The notes: a model not told the origin generated them from the sequence alone. A DNA stretch of 64,000 nucleotides from Methylomagnum ishizawai (GCF_019670005.1 NZ_AP019783.1:4180150-4244149); one strand, 5' to 3'; counted from the stretch's first letter, positions 38,436 to 47,720 are shown. A program made the numbers and translations.

Positions 38436-38885
38436 TCAGGCACCGAGCAGGCTTTTGACCCTGGCGCTGACCACGGTCATATCGGCCCGGCCCTGCATCT
38501 GGGGTTTGAGCGCGGCCATCACCTTGCCCATGCCGCCGACGCCAGTGGCTCCGGTTGCGGCCAGCGCGGCCTGGATCAGGGCGTCGATCTCGGTTTCGGT
38601 GAGGGCTTCTGGGAGATAGGTTTGGATCACCGCGATCTCGGCGCTTTCAATCGCCGCCAAATCCTCGCGGCCACCCGCTTGGTATTGGGCGATGGATTCG
38701 CGCCGTTGCTTGACCATCTTGTCGAGCAGGGCGACGACCTGGGCATCGTCCAGGCTGATGCGCTCGTCCACTTCGCGCTGCTTGATCGCCGCCATGATCA
38801 AACGGATCACGCCCAGGCGATCCTTGTCGCCACCTTTCATGGCGGCCTTCATGTCGGCTTGCAGGCTTTCTTTCAGGGAACTCAT
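38436..38885 (-). CDS. yqeY: GatB/YqeY domain protein
   Basis: 149-residue cytoplasmic protein of the YqeY family, related to the tail domain of the GatB amidotransferase subunit and usually placed between rpsU and dnaG. Landmarks are DRLGVIRLIMAAIKQREVDER and the C-terminal TGVGGMGKVMAALK. The precise role is not known. It starts 16 bases after rpsU in the same operon. Confidence 0.95.
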   Translation of the reverse strand: MSSLKESLQADMKAAMKGGDKDRLGVIRLIMAAIKQREVDERISLDDAQVVALLDKMVKQRRESIAQYQAGGREDLAAIESAEIAVIQTYLPEALTETEIDALIQAALAATGATGVGGMGKVMAALKPQMQGRADMTVVSARVKSLLGA

Positions 38886-38901
38886 GGCGGGGAATCCAGG
38901 A

Positions 38902-39135
38902 TCAGACTTGCGGACGGCCTTTGCGGAGGTTCTGCAGGGCGAAGCGTTCGCGGGAGAGCTTTTTCAGGTGGCGCTTGACGGCGGCGGCGGCTTTGCGCTT
39001 ACGCTCTTCGGTGGGCTTCTCGTAGAACTCGCGGCGACGGACTTCCGACAGGACGCCGGCTTTTTCGCAGGCCCGTTTGAAACGGCGGATGGCGATTTCG
39101 AACGGTTCGTTTTCTCTGATCTTGATCGAAGGCAT
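38902..39135 (-). CDS. rpsU: 30S ribosomal protein S21
   Basis: 77-residue basic protein; [20 protein letters not shown] and the [14 protein letters not shown] core are diagnostic for S21, which helps initiation on the small subunit. It is slightly longer than the 71 residues usual in enterics. ATG 39135 has GGGGAG five bases upstream; the four-codon upstream extension is not conserved. First gene of the macromolecular-synthesis operon. Confidence 0.97.
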   Translation of the reverse strand: MPSIKIRENEPFEIAIRRFKRACEKAGVLSEVRRREFYEKPTEERKRKAAAAVKRHLKKLSRERFALQNLRKGRPQV

Positions 39136-39203
39136 GTAGCTCCCCAAGGGTGTTAGCTGGAAATTGACAACCGGATATCCCGGCCCCGAATTAAAAGGGG
39201 ATA

Positions 39204-39231
39204 ATTATACGCTCTCGGCTCACGAAGGCAA
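39204..39231 (-). promoter_or_regulatory. Sigma-70 promoter for the rpsU operon
   Basis: On the minus strand, TTGCCT (39226-39231) and TATAAT (39204-39209) are separated by 16 bases, about 70 bases before the rpsU start. The perfect -10 and acceptable -35 make this the best promoter in the window. The divergent tsaD gene starts 102 bases from rpsU, so the two promoters share this space. Confidence 0.65.
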
Positions 39232-39237
39232 AAAGCA

Positions 39238-40251
39238 ATGTTCGTACTCGGCATCGAAACCTCCTGCGACGAAACCGGCGTCGCGGTCTACCACCCGCAA
39301 CGGGGCTTGCTCGCCCACGCGCTCTATAGCCAAGTGAAGACCCATGCGGAATATGGCGGCGTGGTGCCTGAATTGGCCTCCCGCGACCACGTCAAGAAGC
39401 TGATTCCCTTGATCCGCCGGGTCTTGGGCGAGGCGGGGCTGACTCAGCGGGATTTGGGCGGCATCGCCTATACGCGGGGGCCGGGGTTGGTGGGCGCTTT
39501 GCTGGTGGGGGCCGCCGTGGCCCGGAGTTTGGCCTGGACCCTGAATATCCCTTGCGTCGGCGTCCACCACATGGAAGGCCATTTGCTCGCGCCGTTATTG
39601 GAAACCGACGCGCCGGAATTCCCGTTCATCGCGCTGTTGGTGTCGGGCGGACATACCCAGTTGGTGGAAGTGGAAGGCATAGGCGGCTATCGCATCCTGG
39701 GCGAATCGTTGGACGACGCCGCCGGGGAGGCTTTCGACAAGACCGCCAAGATGCTGGGCCTTGGGTATCCGGGTGGCCCGGAAATCGCCAAGCTGGCCGA
39801 TGAAGGCCGGGCGGACCGCTTCGATTTCCCGCGGCCGATGACCGACCGGCCCGGCTTGGATTTCAGCTTCAGCGGGCTCAAGACCCACACCTTGACCACG
39901 CTCGCCACGACTGAAGGCACCCGCCAGGACAAGGCCGATATCGCGGCGGCGTTCCAGGCGGCGGTGGTGGATACTTTGTTGATCAAATCGCGGCGGGCCT
40001 TGCGGGAAACCGGGTTGAAGCGCTTGGTGGTGGCGGGCGGGGTCAGCGCCAACCGTTTGATGCGGGAAAAGCTGGATGAAATGGCGCGGAAGGAAGGTTA
40101 TCGGGTGTATTTCCCGCGCCTCGCTTTTTGTGGGGATAACGGGGCGATGATCGCCTATGCGGGTTGCCAGCGCTTGTTGGCGGGCCATGTGGAACCGCCG
40201 GAAATCCGGGCTCAGCCGCGTTGGCCGTTGACCGAACTGACGCCGCCGTAG
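39238..40251 (+). CDS. tsaD: tRNA N6-threonylcarbamoyladenosine transferase TsaD
   Basis: 337-residue ASKHA-fold enzyme that transfers the threonylcarbamoyl group to A37 of ANN-reading tRNAs. The N-terminus [14 protein letters not shown], the metal-binding [10 protein letters not shown] motif and FSFSGLKT are all present; length equals the bacterial norm. Divergent from rpsU, the classic arrangement in proteobacteria. Confidence 0.98.
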   Translation: MFVLGIETSCDETGVAVYHPQRGLLAHALYSQVKTHAEYGGVVPELASRDHVKKLIPLIRRVLGEAGLTQRDLGGIAYTRGPGLVGALLVGAAVARSLAWTLNIPCVGVHHMEGHLLAPLLETDAPEFPFIALLVSGGHTQLVEVEGIGGYRILGESLDDAAGEAFDKTAKMLGLGYPGGPEIAKLADEGRADRFDFPRPMTDRPGLDFSFSGLKTHTLTTLATTEGTRQDKADIAAAFQAAVVDTLLIKSRRALRETGLKRLVVAGGVSANRLMREKLDEMARKEGYRVYFPRLAFCGDNGAMIAYAGCQRLLAGHVEPPEIRAQPRWPLTELTPP

Positions 40252-40312
40252 TTCATCCAGGTTTTATCCGGGTTGGACGGAAAGGCCCAATAGGGCCGTG
40301 ACTTTGAACCCC

Positions 40313-40786
40313 TTATCGTTTGGTAATTGGTGGACTCTGACGCGATTTAGGGTCCAGCGCTTGCTGTCGTTGTACGCGGGGAACACCTACCAGTGTTTGC
40401 GTGAAGCCGGGGGACTCGAATTGCAGGCAGCCCTGCGGCCAATTGATTGGAAGGCTCCACCGATAGGACTCGAAACCCGTGGAAGAATGCAGCGCTTCCC
40501 TCTGGATGCCATTTATAGAAAACGGGCACATGCCAGCCGTTGGCGATTTGTAATCGAGATTGAATTGAAATCCAAAGACTTGGTGAAAGCGCAGCACCGC
40601 TTGAGAGACTGTGAATAAACACTCGTTGCTCGATTGGTGCCACTCAAGCATGTAATCGATATCCAAAACCAGATCGGCAACGCCATTCCCTTGGTCGAAT
40701 AATTCGAACCTAAACCCATGGATATGGACATCGTGCCACGACATATGGTCAAAGTCTTCCGTGGACCAAGGACCGTGGGTATTCAC
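40313..40786 (-). CDS. Hypothetical protein downstream of plsY
   Basis: 157-residue protein starting with GTG five bases after the plsY stop, so probably co-transcribed with plsY. The N-terminal half has a regular pattern, SWHDVHIHGFRFELFD followed by DLVLDIDYMLEWH, seen in a widespread but uncharacterised family; near the C-terminus SLPINWPQGCLQFESPGFTQTL is similar. No signal peptide, membrane span or catalytic motif is evident. Base composition is clearly more AT-rich than plsY or tsaD, suggesting a later arrival. Function unknown. Confidence 0.65.
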   Translation of the reverse strand: MNTHGPWSTEDFDHMSWHDVHIHGFRFELFDQGNGVADLVLDIDYMLEWHQSSNECLFTVSQAVLRFHQVFGFQFNLDYKSPTAGMCPFSINGIQREALHSSTGFESYRWSLPINWPQGCLQFESPGFTQTLVGVPRVQRQQALDPKSRQSPPITKR

Positions 40787-40791
40787 TGCTT

Positions 40792-41385
40792 CTACCCTTT
40801 CTTGCCGATCTTGCTCTCCTCGCCCTTGAGCAAGCGTTCGATATTGCCTTTATGCCGCCAGAACAGCAGGGCGCTCATCACCACGGCGACGGCGGTCAGC
40901 GCGGGCGACTGCCCCGCCCACAGCCAGACATAGACCGGGGCCAAAGCCGCCGCCACCAAGGCCGACAGCGAGGAATAGCGGAAGGCGAAGGCCACGCCGA
41001 TCCAGGTCGCCAGCGCCGCCGCGCCGACCCCCCAAGCGAACCCGCTCAGAATCCCCAAGGCCGTGGCGACGCCCTTCCCGCCCTTGAAGCCGAAGAACAC
41101 CGGGAACAAATGGCCGATGAACGCGGCCAAGCCCACGCAGCCCAAAACCATGGGTTCCACGCCCACAGCCTTGGCGATCAACACCGGGATCAAGCCTTTC
41201 AGCGCATCGCCCAGCAGGGTGATGATGGCGGCCTTCTTGCCGCCGAGGCGCAGCACATTGGTCGCGCCGGGATTCTTGGAGCCCTCCTCGCGGGGGTCGG
41301 GCAGATCGAACAGGCGGCTGACCAGCACCGCGCTGGACAAGGAACCCAACCCATAGGCCAAAGGAATCAAAAGCCATTCCAACAT
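40792..41385 (-). CDS. plsY: Glycerol-3-phosphate acyltransferase PlsY
   Basis: 197-residue inner-membrane enzyme that acylates glycerol-3-phosphate with acyl-phosphate, the first step in phospholipid synthesis. About five hydrophobic segments are visible, with the conserved cytoplasmic motif EEGSKNPGATNVLR and the glycine-rich FKGGKGVAT. Length is normal. Divergent from folB, the usual proteobacterial neighbour. Confidence 0.96.
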   Translation of the reverse strand: MLEWLLIPLAYGLGSLSSAVLVSRLFDLPDPREEGSKNPGATNVLRLGGKKAAIITLLGDALKGLIPVLIAKAVGVEPMVLGCVGLAAFIGHLFPVFFGFKGGKGVATALGILSGFAWGVGAAALATWIGVAFAFRYSSLSALVAAALAPVYVWLWAGQSPALTAVAVVMSALLFWRHKGNIERLLKGEESKIGKKG

Positions 41386-41416
41386 CGCAGCACCACCCCG
41401 GTTGTAAAATTCGATC

Positions 41417-41445
41417 TTTTTATGCTACCAATTCCGCACACTCAA
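41417..41445 (-). promoter_or_regulatory. Candidate promoter for plsY
   Basis: On the minus strand, TTGAGT (41440-41445) and TAAAAA (41417-41422) are separated by 17 bases, about 32 bases before the plsY start. Four of six matches in each box. Confidence 0.4.
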
Positions 41446-41462
41446 CACAGGACGGATTGGCG

Positions 41463-41825
41463 ATGGACATTATATTTCTCCGGGGTTTGCGGATCGAGAC
41501 GGTGATCGGCCTCTACGATTGGGAGCGCAAAACCAAGCAGGCCGTGATCCTGGACCTGGAAATGGCCACGGATATCCGGCCCGCCGCCGCGTCCGACGAT
41601 ATCGCCCATACCGTCGATTACAAGGCGGTGTCGCGGCGGCTGATAAGCTTCGTCGAAACGAGCGGCTTCCTCCTGGTCGAAACCCTGGCCGAGCGCATCG
41701 CCGGGATCGTGATCGAGGAATTCGGCGTGCCCTGGCTGCGGCTGACCTTGAATAAGCAAGGCGCGATCCAGGGCTGCGACGTGGGCCTCGTGATCGAGCG
41801 CGGACGCAAGCCGGGACATGCCTGA
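41463..41825 (+). CDS. folB: Dihydroneopterin aldolase FolB
   Basis: 120-residue T-fold enzyme that cleaves dihydroneopterin to hydroxymethyl-dihydropterin in folate synthesis. Characteristic DIIFLRGLRIETVIGLYDWER opens the protein (seen in parts), with TVDYKAVSR and ETLAERIA later. The ATG at 41463 is preferred to the TTG two codons earlier. Its 3' end overlaps folK by eight bases, implying coupled translation of consecutive pathway steps. Confidence 0.95.
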   Translation: MDIIFLRGLRIETVIGLYDWERKTKQAVILDLEMATDIRPAAASDDIAHTVDYKAVSRRLISFVETSGFLLVETLAERIAGIVIEEFGVPWLRLTLNKQGAIQGCDVGLVIERGRKPGHA

Positions 41826-42318
41826 GGTTTTCCTAGGGCTGGGCAGCGCCCGCGACCGGGAACGCCACCTCCCCGCCGCGCTGGCCGAATTGGCGCGGCT
41901 ATTCGGTCCCTTGAAGGTGTCCAGCCTCTACGAAACGGCGGCGGTCGGTTTCGCGGGACCGGCCTTCCATAACCTCGTGGTCGCTTGCGAGACCGCGCTG
42001 CCCCCCGCCGCGCTCCTCCCCTTGCTCAAAACCATCGAAGACCGGCAGGGCCGGGTCCGACAAACCGACCCGCCCGTGCCGCCGACCCTGGATATCGATT
42101 TGCTGCTCTACGGCGATGTGGTGATGGAAGAAGGCAAGTTGAAGCTGCCCCGCGGGGATATCCTGCGCCATGCCTTCGTGCTGGAACCCTTGGCGGAAAT
42201 CGCCCCGGACCACCGGCATCCGGTCGATGGCCGCCGCTATGCCGAGTTGTGGGCGGCGTTCGACAAGGCCGGGCTGGCCCGGACGCGGTTGCCGACCCCA
42301 TGGGGACGGGGGGAATAG
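41818..42318 (+). CDS. folK: Hydroxymethyl-dihydropterin pyrophosphokinase FolK
   Basis: 166-residue HPPK, the enzyme after FolB in the folate pathway. VFLGLGSARDRERHL at the N-terminus, the central SSLYETAAVGF and the signature TLDIDLLLYGD with LPRGDILRHAFVLEPL are present. Normal length, convergent with the RibD-like gene six bases away. Confidence 0.95.
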   Translation: MPEVFLGLGSARDRERHLPAALAELARLFGPLKVSSLYETAAVGFAGPAFHNLVVACETALPPAALLPLLKTIEDRQGRVRQTDPPVPPTLDIDLLLYGDVVMEEGKLKLPRGDILRHAFVLEPLAEIAPDHRHPVDGRRYAELWAAFDKAGLARTRLPTPWGRGE

Positions 42319-42324
42319 CGGGTT

Positions 42325-43167
42325 TTATAGGATCGCGCCGGGCGCGAACTGCGCGAAACACTGGCCCGCGTCAGCGGGCATTTCGGCGTCGTAGTACAAA
42401 GATATCAGCCTGAGCCGCCCAGCCTCCCCCAATTCCGGCCCCGGCAACAAGCCATGGAAACCCAGCCCGCCCAGCAGTTGATGGGTGGTGGTGAGGAACA
42501 GGCGCGACAGGCAACCATCCCGCACCATGGTTTCCAGCATCCGCGGCCCGGCGACGAGATACGGGGTGCGATAGCCCAGACCGCCCAATTGGCGGGTCAG
42601 GGCACCGCCTGCCACCGCCTTCCCCGGACCCGCGACCAGCACTTCGTAGCCTTGGTCCCGCCAGTACGCGACCTTGGCCGGGTCGGCCTTGGCGCCGGTG
42701 GCGATATAACAAGTCTGGCCGTGGGCGCGGAGCGATGGCGGCAGCGGGAAATCCAGGCTGGCGCTGGCGACCACCACGGCGGGCTGCGGCGGCAAGCCCT
42801 GGGCCTCGCGCCAAGCGGGCAGATCGTGCCCGGCTTCGTGCGCCCCGACTTGCAGGATATTCCCGAGCCTCCCCGCCGCCAGCGCCCGCAGATAGCCGCC
42901 ATGGGTGACGAGGCAATCGGCCTGGGCGTGCAATTCCAGGAACAGCCGGAAATCGTTGGGCGAGGTCAGGCGTTTGGGCAGATAGGTCTTGCCCCCGGCG
43001 TCCTCCAGGGCGATGCGGCCATCCAGGCTGCTGACGAAATTGGCGTAGACGAAAGGAGCCGCCGGGCTGCCCAGCCGGTGCAGGCCGAGACCGAGATAAA
43101 GCCCTTCCAAGCCGACGGTGGCGGAACGCGGCGGGAAAAGGCCTAGCAGTTGGGGAAACGGGGGCAT
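42325..43167 (-). CDS. RibD C-terminal-like pyrimidine/dihydrofolate reductase
   Basis: 280-residue protein of the RibD_C/DHFR-like reductase superfamily. FVYANFVSSLDGRIAL near residue 40 is the substrate and NADPH-binding signature; the C-terminal part has YLVAGPRMLETMVRDG and LLGGLGFHGLL. No deaminase domain is attached, as in other stand-alone RibD_C proteins. ATG 43167 has GGAGA eight bases upstream; the 30-codon extension upstream looks non-coding. It could act in riboflavin synthesis or reduce another heterocycle. Confidence 0.85.
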   Translation of the reverse strand: MPPFPQLLGLFPPRSATVGLEGLYLGLGLHRLGSPAAPFVYANFVSSLDGRIALEDAGGKTYLPKRLTSPNDFRLFLELHAQADCLVTHGGYLRALAAGRLGNILQVGAHEAGHDLPAWREAQGLPPQPAVVVASASLDFPLPPSLRAHGQTCYIATGAKADPAKVAYWRDQGYEVLVAGPGKAVAGGALTRQLGGLGYRTPYLVAGPRMLETMVRDGCLSRLFLTTTHQLLGGLGFHGLLPGPELGEAGRLRLISLYYDAEMPADAGQCFAQFAPGAIL

Positions 43168-43372
43168 GGGGAAATCTCCGGGCCGGCGCGGTCCGATATC
43201 CCTTTTCTTCAAGGGCCGCTTGATAAAACCGGACTTCTCGCAAAACTCGATGCTCATCTTGAGGCTATCATTCTACCGCCCCCGGACGGCTTCGGTCCGG
43301 GGAAACCGCCGAGCGGACAGGCACCAGCGGGCATGGAATCCCAATCTTCCCACGAACGCCCCGGATTAGCCC

Positions 43373-44587
43373 ATGTCATTGGCGGACCCGCCCGAACCCT
43401 TGCACCTGCTCGCAGCCTGCCCGGACTGGAACCCACCCCATCCCCCCGGCTTCACATTGCTGGACCGGACCCCCGGCACCCCTCTCCTGGAATCGATACT
43501 CGCCGCCCACCCCGCCGGTTTGGCCTTGGACGGCGACGCGCCGGAATCCGAAGGGCTGGAGTTGCTGGCCGCGATCCGGCGCTGCCCGGAACTCGACGCG
43601 ACCCGCTTGTTCCTGCTGTCGCGCTCCCCCGCGACCCGCGCCGCGGCCTACGCCCTCGGGGCCGACGAATGCCTGCCGAAGCCCTGTACGCCTGAGCAAC
43701 TGGCCGAGGCATTCCACCAACACGGGCGTTTCGAGCTGACCTTCTGGGGGGTGCGCGGCACCCTGCCCATCCCCGGCCCCAAGACCCTGAAATATGGCGG
43801 CAACACCTCCTGCGTCGGACTCCGCATCGGCGGGCACCGCCGCTTCGTATTCGACGCCGGCACGGGATTACGCCTGCTGTCCAACCACCTGATGCAGACC
43901 GGCGGGGGCCGCTTCGATGGGCGGATTTTCATTTCCCACCCGCATTGGGACCATTTCAACAGCCTGCCGTTTTTCCAACCGCTGTATTTCCCCGGCAACC
44001 ATATCGTCCTGCACGGGCCGCCCCAGGGCGAGCGCAAGCTGCGGAATTTGATCGACGACCAGATGGACGGGATTTTCTTCCCGATCACGGTCGGGGCGTT
44101 CCAGGCCGAGGTGGAATACCTGGACCTGTGGGAAGGCGTGCATCGCTTCGACGGGGTGCGGGTCGAGGCCAAGCGCCTATGCCATCCGGGGTATTGCCTC
44201 GCCTACCGGGTCGATTACCAAGGCCGTTCGGTCGCCTATGTGACCGATAACGAATTGGGCACGCGCGGCCCGGACGACGCCTCGCTACGGGAATTGATCG
44301 GCTTCCTGGAGGGCGTCGATGTGCTGATCCACGATTGCACCTATTTCGACGACGAATATCCCAAGCGGGTGAACTGGGGCCATTCCAGCATCGGGCAGGC
44401 CAGCCGCTTGGCCCACGAGGCCGATGCCCGCTATTTCTACCTGTTCCACCACGACCCCGACCACAGCGACGCCGATATCGAGCGGAAACTGGCGCTGGCC
44501 GAGGGGCATCTACACGGCCTGGGTTCCGCAACCCGCTGCCGCATCGCGGGCGAAGGCGATAGCCTGCGGATCGACCGCTTGGCCTGA
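43373..44587 (+). CDS. Receiver-like domain fused to MBL-fold metallohydrolase
   Basis: 404-residue protein. Residues 1-115 look like a CheY-type receiver (LALDGDAPESEGLELL, LFLLSRSP, ADECLPKPCTPEQL, with the conserved Lys-Pro near residue 107). The rest is a metallo-beta-lactamase fold: a phosphodiesterase-like entry FWGVRGTLPIPGP and GGNTSCVGL, the metal motif SHPHWDHF, then VLIHDCTYFDDEYPKRVNWGHSS. This resembles RNase Z/cyclic-phosphodiesterase MBL enzymes under receiver control. No kinase gene is adjacent. Substrate unknown; the entire receiver acceptor site is weaker than in CheY. Confidence 0.85.
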   Translation: MSLADPPEPLHLLAACPDWNPPHPPGFTLLDRTPGTPLLESILAAHPAGLALDGDAPESEGLELLAAIRRCPELDATRLFLLSRSPATRAAAYALGADECLPKPCTPEQLAEAFHQHGRFELTFWGVRGTLPIPGPKTLKYGGNTSCVGLRIGGHRRFVFDAGTGLRLLSNHLMQTGGGRFDGRIFISHPHWDHFNSLPFFQPLYFPGNHIVLHGPPQGERKLRNLIDDQMDGIFFPITVGAFQAEVEYLDLWEGVHRFDGVRVEAKRLCHPGYCLAYRVDYQGRSVAYVTDNELGTRGPDDASLRELIGFLEGVDVLIHDCTYFDDEYPKRVNWGHSSIGQASRLAHEADARYFYLFHHDPDHSDADIERKLALAEGHLHGLGSATRCRIAGEGDSLRIDRLA

Positions 44588-44596
44588 AGCTTGGCG

Positions 44597-44893
44597 CTAA
44601 TGCCCGCGGACCGGCTCCGGCGTCGCGGGCGGGGACCGCTCCGCCGCCGCCGGACACTCGCCCCGGAAATAAGCCCAGGCCTCGCAACGCCGTCCGCTGT
44701 CCGGTTCGATGCAAATCGTGCCGGTCGGGACGCCATTGGTCAGGACAGGCTCGGTACGCCAGCCGTCGGCGGCGCATTTGACATCGGCGGGATTGGGCAG
44801 CCGCGCCATCGCGGGCGGCTCCTGGGAAACCGCCGGACCACAGGCGCTCAGCAGCAAGGCCAGCATCGCGCCCCATCTTATTCCCCGTCGCAT
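44597..44893 (-). CDS. DUF333-type small lipoprotein
   Basis: 98-residue predicted lipoprotein with lipobox LLSAC. The mature part shows the DUF333 pattern: LPNPADVKC, then GTICIEPDSGRRCEAWAYFRGEC, with regularly spaced cysteines that could form disulfides. Some homologues are labelled putative haemolysin, without proof. It follows the receiver-MBL gene convergently (9 bases) and precedes the protease gene on the opposite side. Confidence 0.8.
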   Translation of the reverse strand: MRRGIRWGAMLALLLSACGPAVSQEPPAMARLPNPADVKCAADGWRTEPVLTNGVPTGTICIEPDSGRRCEAWAYFRGECPAAAERSPPATPEPVRGH

Positions 44894-44917
44894 AGGAACC
44901 TCCTCGATGGCCCACGC

Positions 44918-47620
44918 CTAGGGCATGGGTTTGGCTTGGGTGATCGGGAAAATGGCCGCGTTGGCGCCCCGTATCCGTTTGGTGTAGGTGTGTTCGGCCT
45001 TGGAAGCGGACGCGGTGCCGACGTTCAAGCCCTCGTCGATGAATTCCATGGTCCGCTGCCCGCCCAAGGTCTGGCCGATACGCACCTTGCGTAGCTGCGC
45101 GACCTGGCCCGGTAGCCGCTTGCCGTTATAGGCGGCTTGCCCATTCTGGAAAGCCTGGGTGGCCGTCCCCGTGGACGCAGTGGCGGACAGGGCACCGCTG
45201 GCGGCCTGCGCCTGGGTTGCCGGTTTCGCGCTGGCGAACCAATCGGTGGGCAGATAGGCATAATCCCAATAATAGGAAAAATTATCCTCGTCCGATTCCT
45301 GTACCATGTTTTCCTCGTCCACTGACAAGGCCACGTAATAAATCCCCACCGGAATCTTGTTGGAATCCTCGTCGTAGTTCACATTGAACGGCAAGGGCGG
45401 CGGATTGGAAAAATCATCGCGGGAAACAGCCTGGTTCGGGGCCAAGCCCTGGCTAATCGTATCGTTCGCCACCACCCAATAATTCCCGGAAAAATCGATC
45501 AACTCCAGCTTGACCGTCCAACCGCCCGGCGCGGCCTGGGCACCGTAGTTATAGATATCGTAGCTCAAATAGCCCTCCCCGGTGCTATCCCAATAGGTAT
45601 ACCAATTACCGATATAAAGATCGGACAGGCTATTGGTCAGGGGGATGGATTGTTCGCTGATGGACACATTATTGGACTCGTTCGACTCCGGGATATCGTT
45701 GAGATCGTCCAACAGCAGGGCCAGGTAATAATCGCCGGGCTCGATACCGGTGGGGAACTGGAATTCGATGCCATTGCCCTCGGCGATATTGCGATAGGCG
45801 CTTTCGCCGGTTTTGAGGTCGAAGGGGATGGGCTCGTAGACCAGATAAAGATCGCTGGCGTTGATGACGCGGTCCTTGGACAACATCAGGCTGACATTGG
45901 CCGCGCCTTCCGCCACCGTGGCCTGGCCGCCGTTCGAGACTTCCCATTCCAACTCCCCGCTGCCGCCCAGGGTATAGCCCGTCACCCGCACATCCCAGCT
46001 ATTGATCTGCAAATCGGCCAGTTCGCTGGCGGGCGGGGGCGGCACCGGATCGGGCGTCGGGGTAATATCGCCGTCGGGCGCGTCGTCCATCACCCACATC
46101 TGGAAGATGATGCCCTTGTCGCGGATGAAGTCGTAGGGCATCCAGAAAAAGCCTTTATCACCCCAGCCCGTGCCCCAGGAATTGATGACCTTGATGGCCC
46201 CGCCATAGCGGTTGTTGTCGTAACCCACGGCGGTCACGGCGTGCAGGCCATGCGGCCCGTTGTTGCTGCCGGCGTCGGAGTTGTAGACCGAATCCGTCCC
46301 TTGCAGGTGGTAGAACTGGTCGTAGACCTTGATCCCCAACACCACCGGGCGGCGCTGGGCCAGCGCGGCTTTCAAGCCTTGCAGGTCTTCCACCCGCTTG
46401 TAGTCCAGCCCTTTGAATTTGGCCCCTTCCTCGATGGCCGCCAGATCGGGCTGAGTCCAATAATCCCGGTCCGAATAAGGCATGGTGGCCAGCGTGGCCG
46501 CGCCCTTGCCCGCCGCCGGTCCCTGGCCGATCACCACATCCAGCGCATCGTAAATCTGCGAGCCGTTGTCCTCGCCACCGTTGATCTGGTTGTAGAGATA
46601 GGCCGGGCTGAACAAATGCGCGACCGTATCGAGCGACCAGCCCAATTCCACCTCTTCCTGATAGCTCTTCAAGGCATAGGCCACGGCCCAGGCCACGCAA
46701 CTGCCCTGCTGGCCCTGGTCGCCGGGCACCGGGAAGCTGGGGCTGAGGTCCACCGAAGGCGGTTCGGTGGGCGCGGCCCCGGCGGAACCCAGCAGGTCGC
46801 CCGAAAGCTGGGAACGGCCGTAGCCGGAATAGGTCTTGCCGTCGATGGTCTGCCCGCCGGTGCCCTTGTCGCCGTTGTCGGGCTGGACCTGGATTTGCAC
46901 CTCGGCCTCGGGGCTGAACAACCGGCCATCGCTGACCCGGTAGGACAGTGCGAGGGTACCCTGGAACCCGGCGGCGAAGGCGACATAGAGCAGCCCGCTC
47001 TTGGAATCGACATAGGCGCTGGTATAGCCGGTGCCCTGGGCGGGGGCGGTCAGTTCATAGCTCAGGGTGTCGTTGTCGGGATCGCTGCCCGAGAGTTGCA
47101 CTTGCAGATAGGGCAGCGCCGGGTCGGCGGTCTGGCCCAGGGCGTGGGCGGTGGGGGCGCGGTTGGCGGTGGCCACGACGACGCTGGCATTGGCGCTGTT
47201 GTTGGCGGGGTTGGGATCGCGCTTGGCCGATTTCACGCTGGCGCTACTGTCCAGCCCGCCCTCGGCCCGCGGCGTCACCAGGATCGACCAGGACGCGCTG
47301 GCACCGGGCCGCAGCCGCTTGAGCTTGCAAGTGATGCGGTTTTGGCGGCGGGCCTTGGGGCTGGCGAAACGGCAACCGGGCGAAGCCGATTTGAACACCG
47401 CCCCGGCGGGCAGGGTATCGGTCAGCACCACGCCCAGCGCGGCCTTGGGACCGGGATTGGCGACGGTCAGCGCATAGGTCAGGTTCTCGCCCACCGCGAC
47501 CGGATTGGGGATGGCGTCCAGGGTCAAGGCGAGGTCGGTGCCCGCGGCCCCGGCCCCGCCGGGCAGCCAGGGCAGGGTCAACAGGGCCAGCAGCAAGCGT
47601 GGATTCATCGGTCGGTTCAT
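44918..47620 (-). CDS. Large secreted papain-fold (C1) protease with CARDB-like domains
   Basis: 900-residue secreted protein with a signal peptide (LLLALLTLPWLPGGAGA). Order: DUF11-type beta domain (about 27-150), cadherin/Ig-like domain (about 153-247), peptidase C1 (about 285-510), two CARDB-like beta domains (about 535-800) and a C-terminal tail. The catalytic triad is visible: Cys308 in GSCVAWA, His460 in GLHAVTAVGYD, Asn480 in INSWGTGWG. ATG 47620 has GGAGG five bases upstream. No sorting motif is clear. Substrate unknown; an extracellular or surface-bound protease is inferred. Confidence 0.9.
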   Translation of the reverse strand: MNRPMNPRLLLALLTLPWLPGGAGAAGTDLALTLDAIPNPVAVGENLTYALTVANPGPKAALGVVLTDTLPAGAVFKSASPGCRFASPKARRQNRITCKLKRLRPGASASWSILVTPRAEGGLDSSASVKSAKRDPNPANNSANASVVVATANRAPTAHALGQTADPALPYLQVQLSGSDPDNDTLSYELTAPAQGTGYTSAYVDSKSGLLYVAFAAGFQGTLALSYRVSDGRLFSPEAEVQIQVQPDNGDKGTGGQTIDGKTYSGYGRSQLSGDLLGSAGAAPTEPPSVDLSPSFPVPGDQGQQGSCVAWAVAYALKSYQEEVELGWSLDTVAHLFSPAYLYNQINGGEDNGSQIYDALDVVIGQGPAAGKGAATLATMPYSDRDYWTQPDLAAIEEGAKFKGLDYKRVEDLQGLKAALAQRRPVVLGIKVYDQFYHLQGTDSVYNSDAGSNNGPHGLHAVTAVGYDNNRYGGAIKVINSWGTGWGDKGFFWMPYDFIRDKGIIFQMWVMDDAPDGDITPTPDPVPPPPASELADLQINSWDVRVTGYTLGGSGELEWEVSNGGQATVAEGAANVSLMLSKDRVINASDLYLVYEPIPFDLKTGESAYRNIAEGNGIEFQFPTGIEPGDYYLALLLDDLNDIPESNESNNVSISEQSIPLTNSLSDLYIGNWYTYWDSTGEGYLSYDIYNYGAQAAPGGWTVKLELIDFSGNYWVVANDTISQGLAPNQAVSRDDFSNPPPLPFNVNYDEDSNKIPVGIYYVALSVDEENMVQESDEDNFSYYWDYAYLPTDWFASAKPATQAQAASGALSATASTGTATQAFQNGQAAYNGKRLPGQVAQLRKVRIGQTLGGQRTMEFIDEGLNVGTASASKAEHTYTKRIRGANAAIFPITQAKPMP

Positions 47621-47720
47621 CCTATCCTCCTTGGCGGTGAAGGCCGGGCCTGGGGGACCCAGGCTGGTGGCGGGGCTTGGCAACGGAACCCGTAGCCCGG
47701 AACACAGCGGCGATGGAAAC

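Noticed and set aside
40285-40303. Hairpin GGCCC-AATA-GGGCC after tsaD
   Set aside because: Only five base pairs and no T run; too weak to call a terminator.
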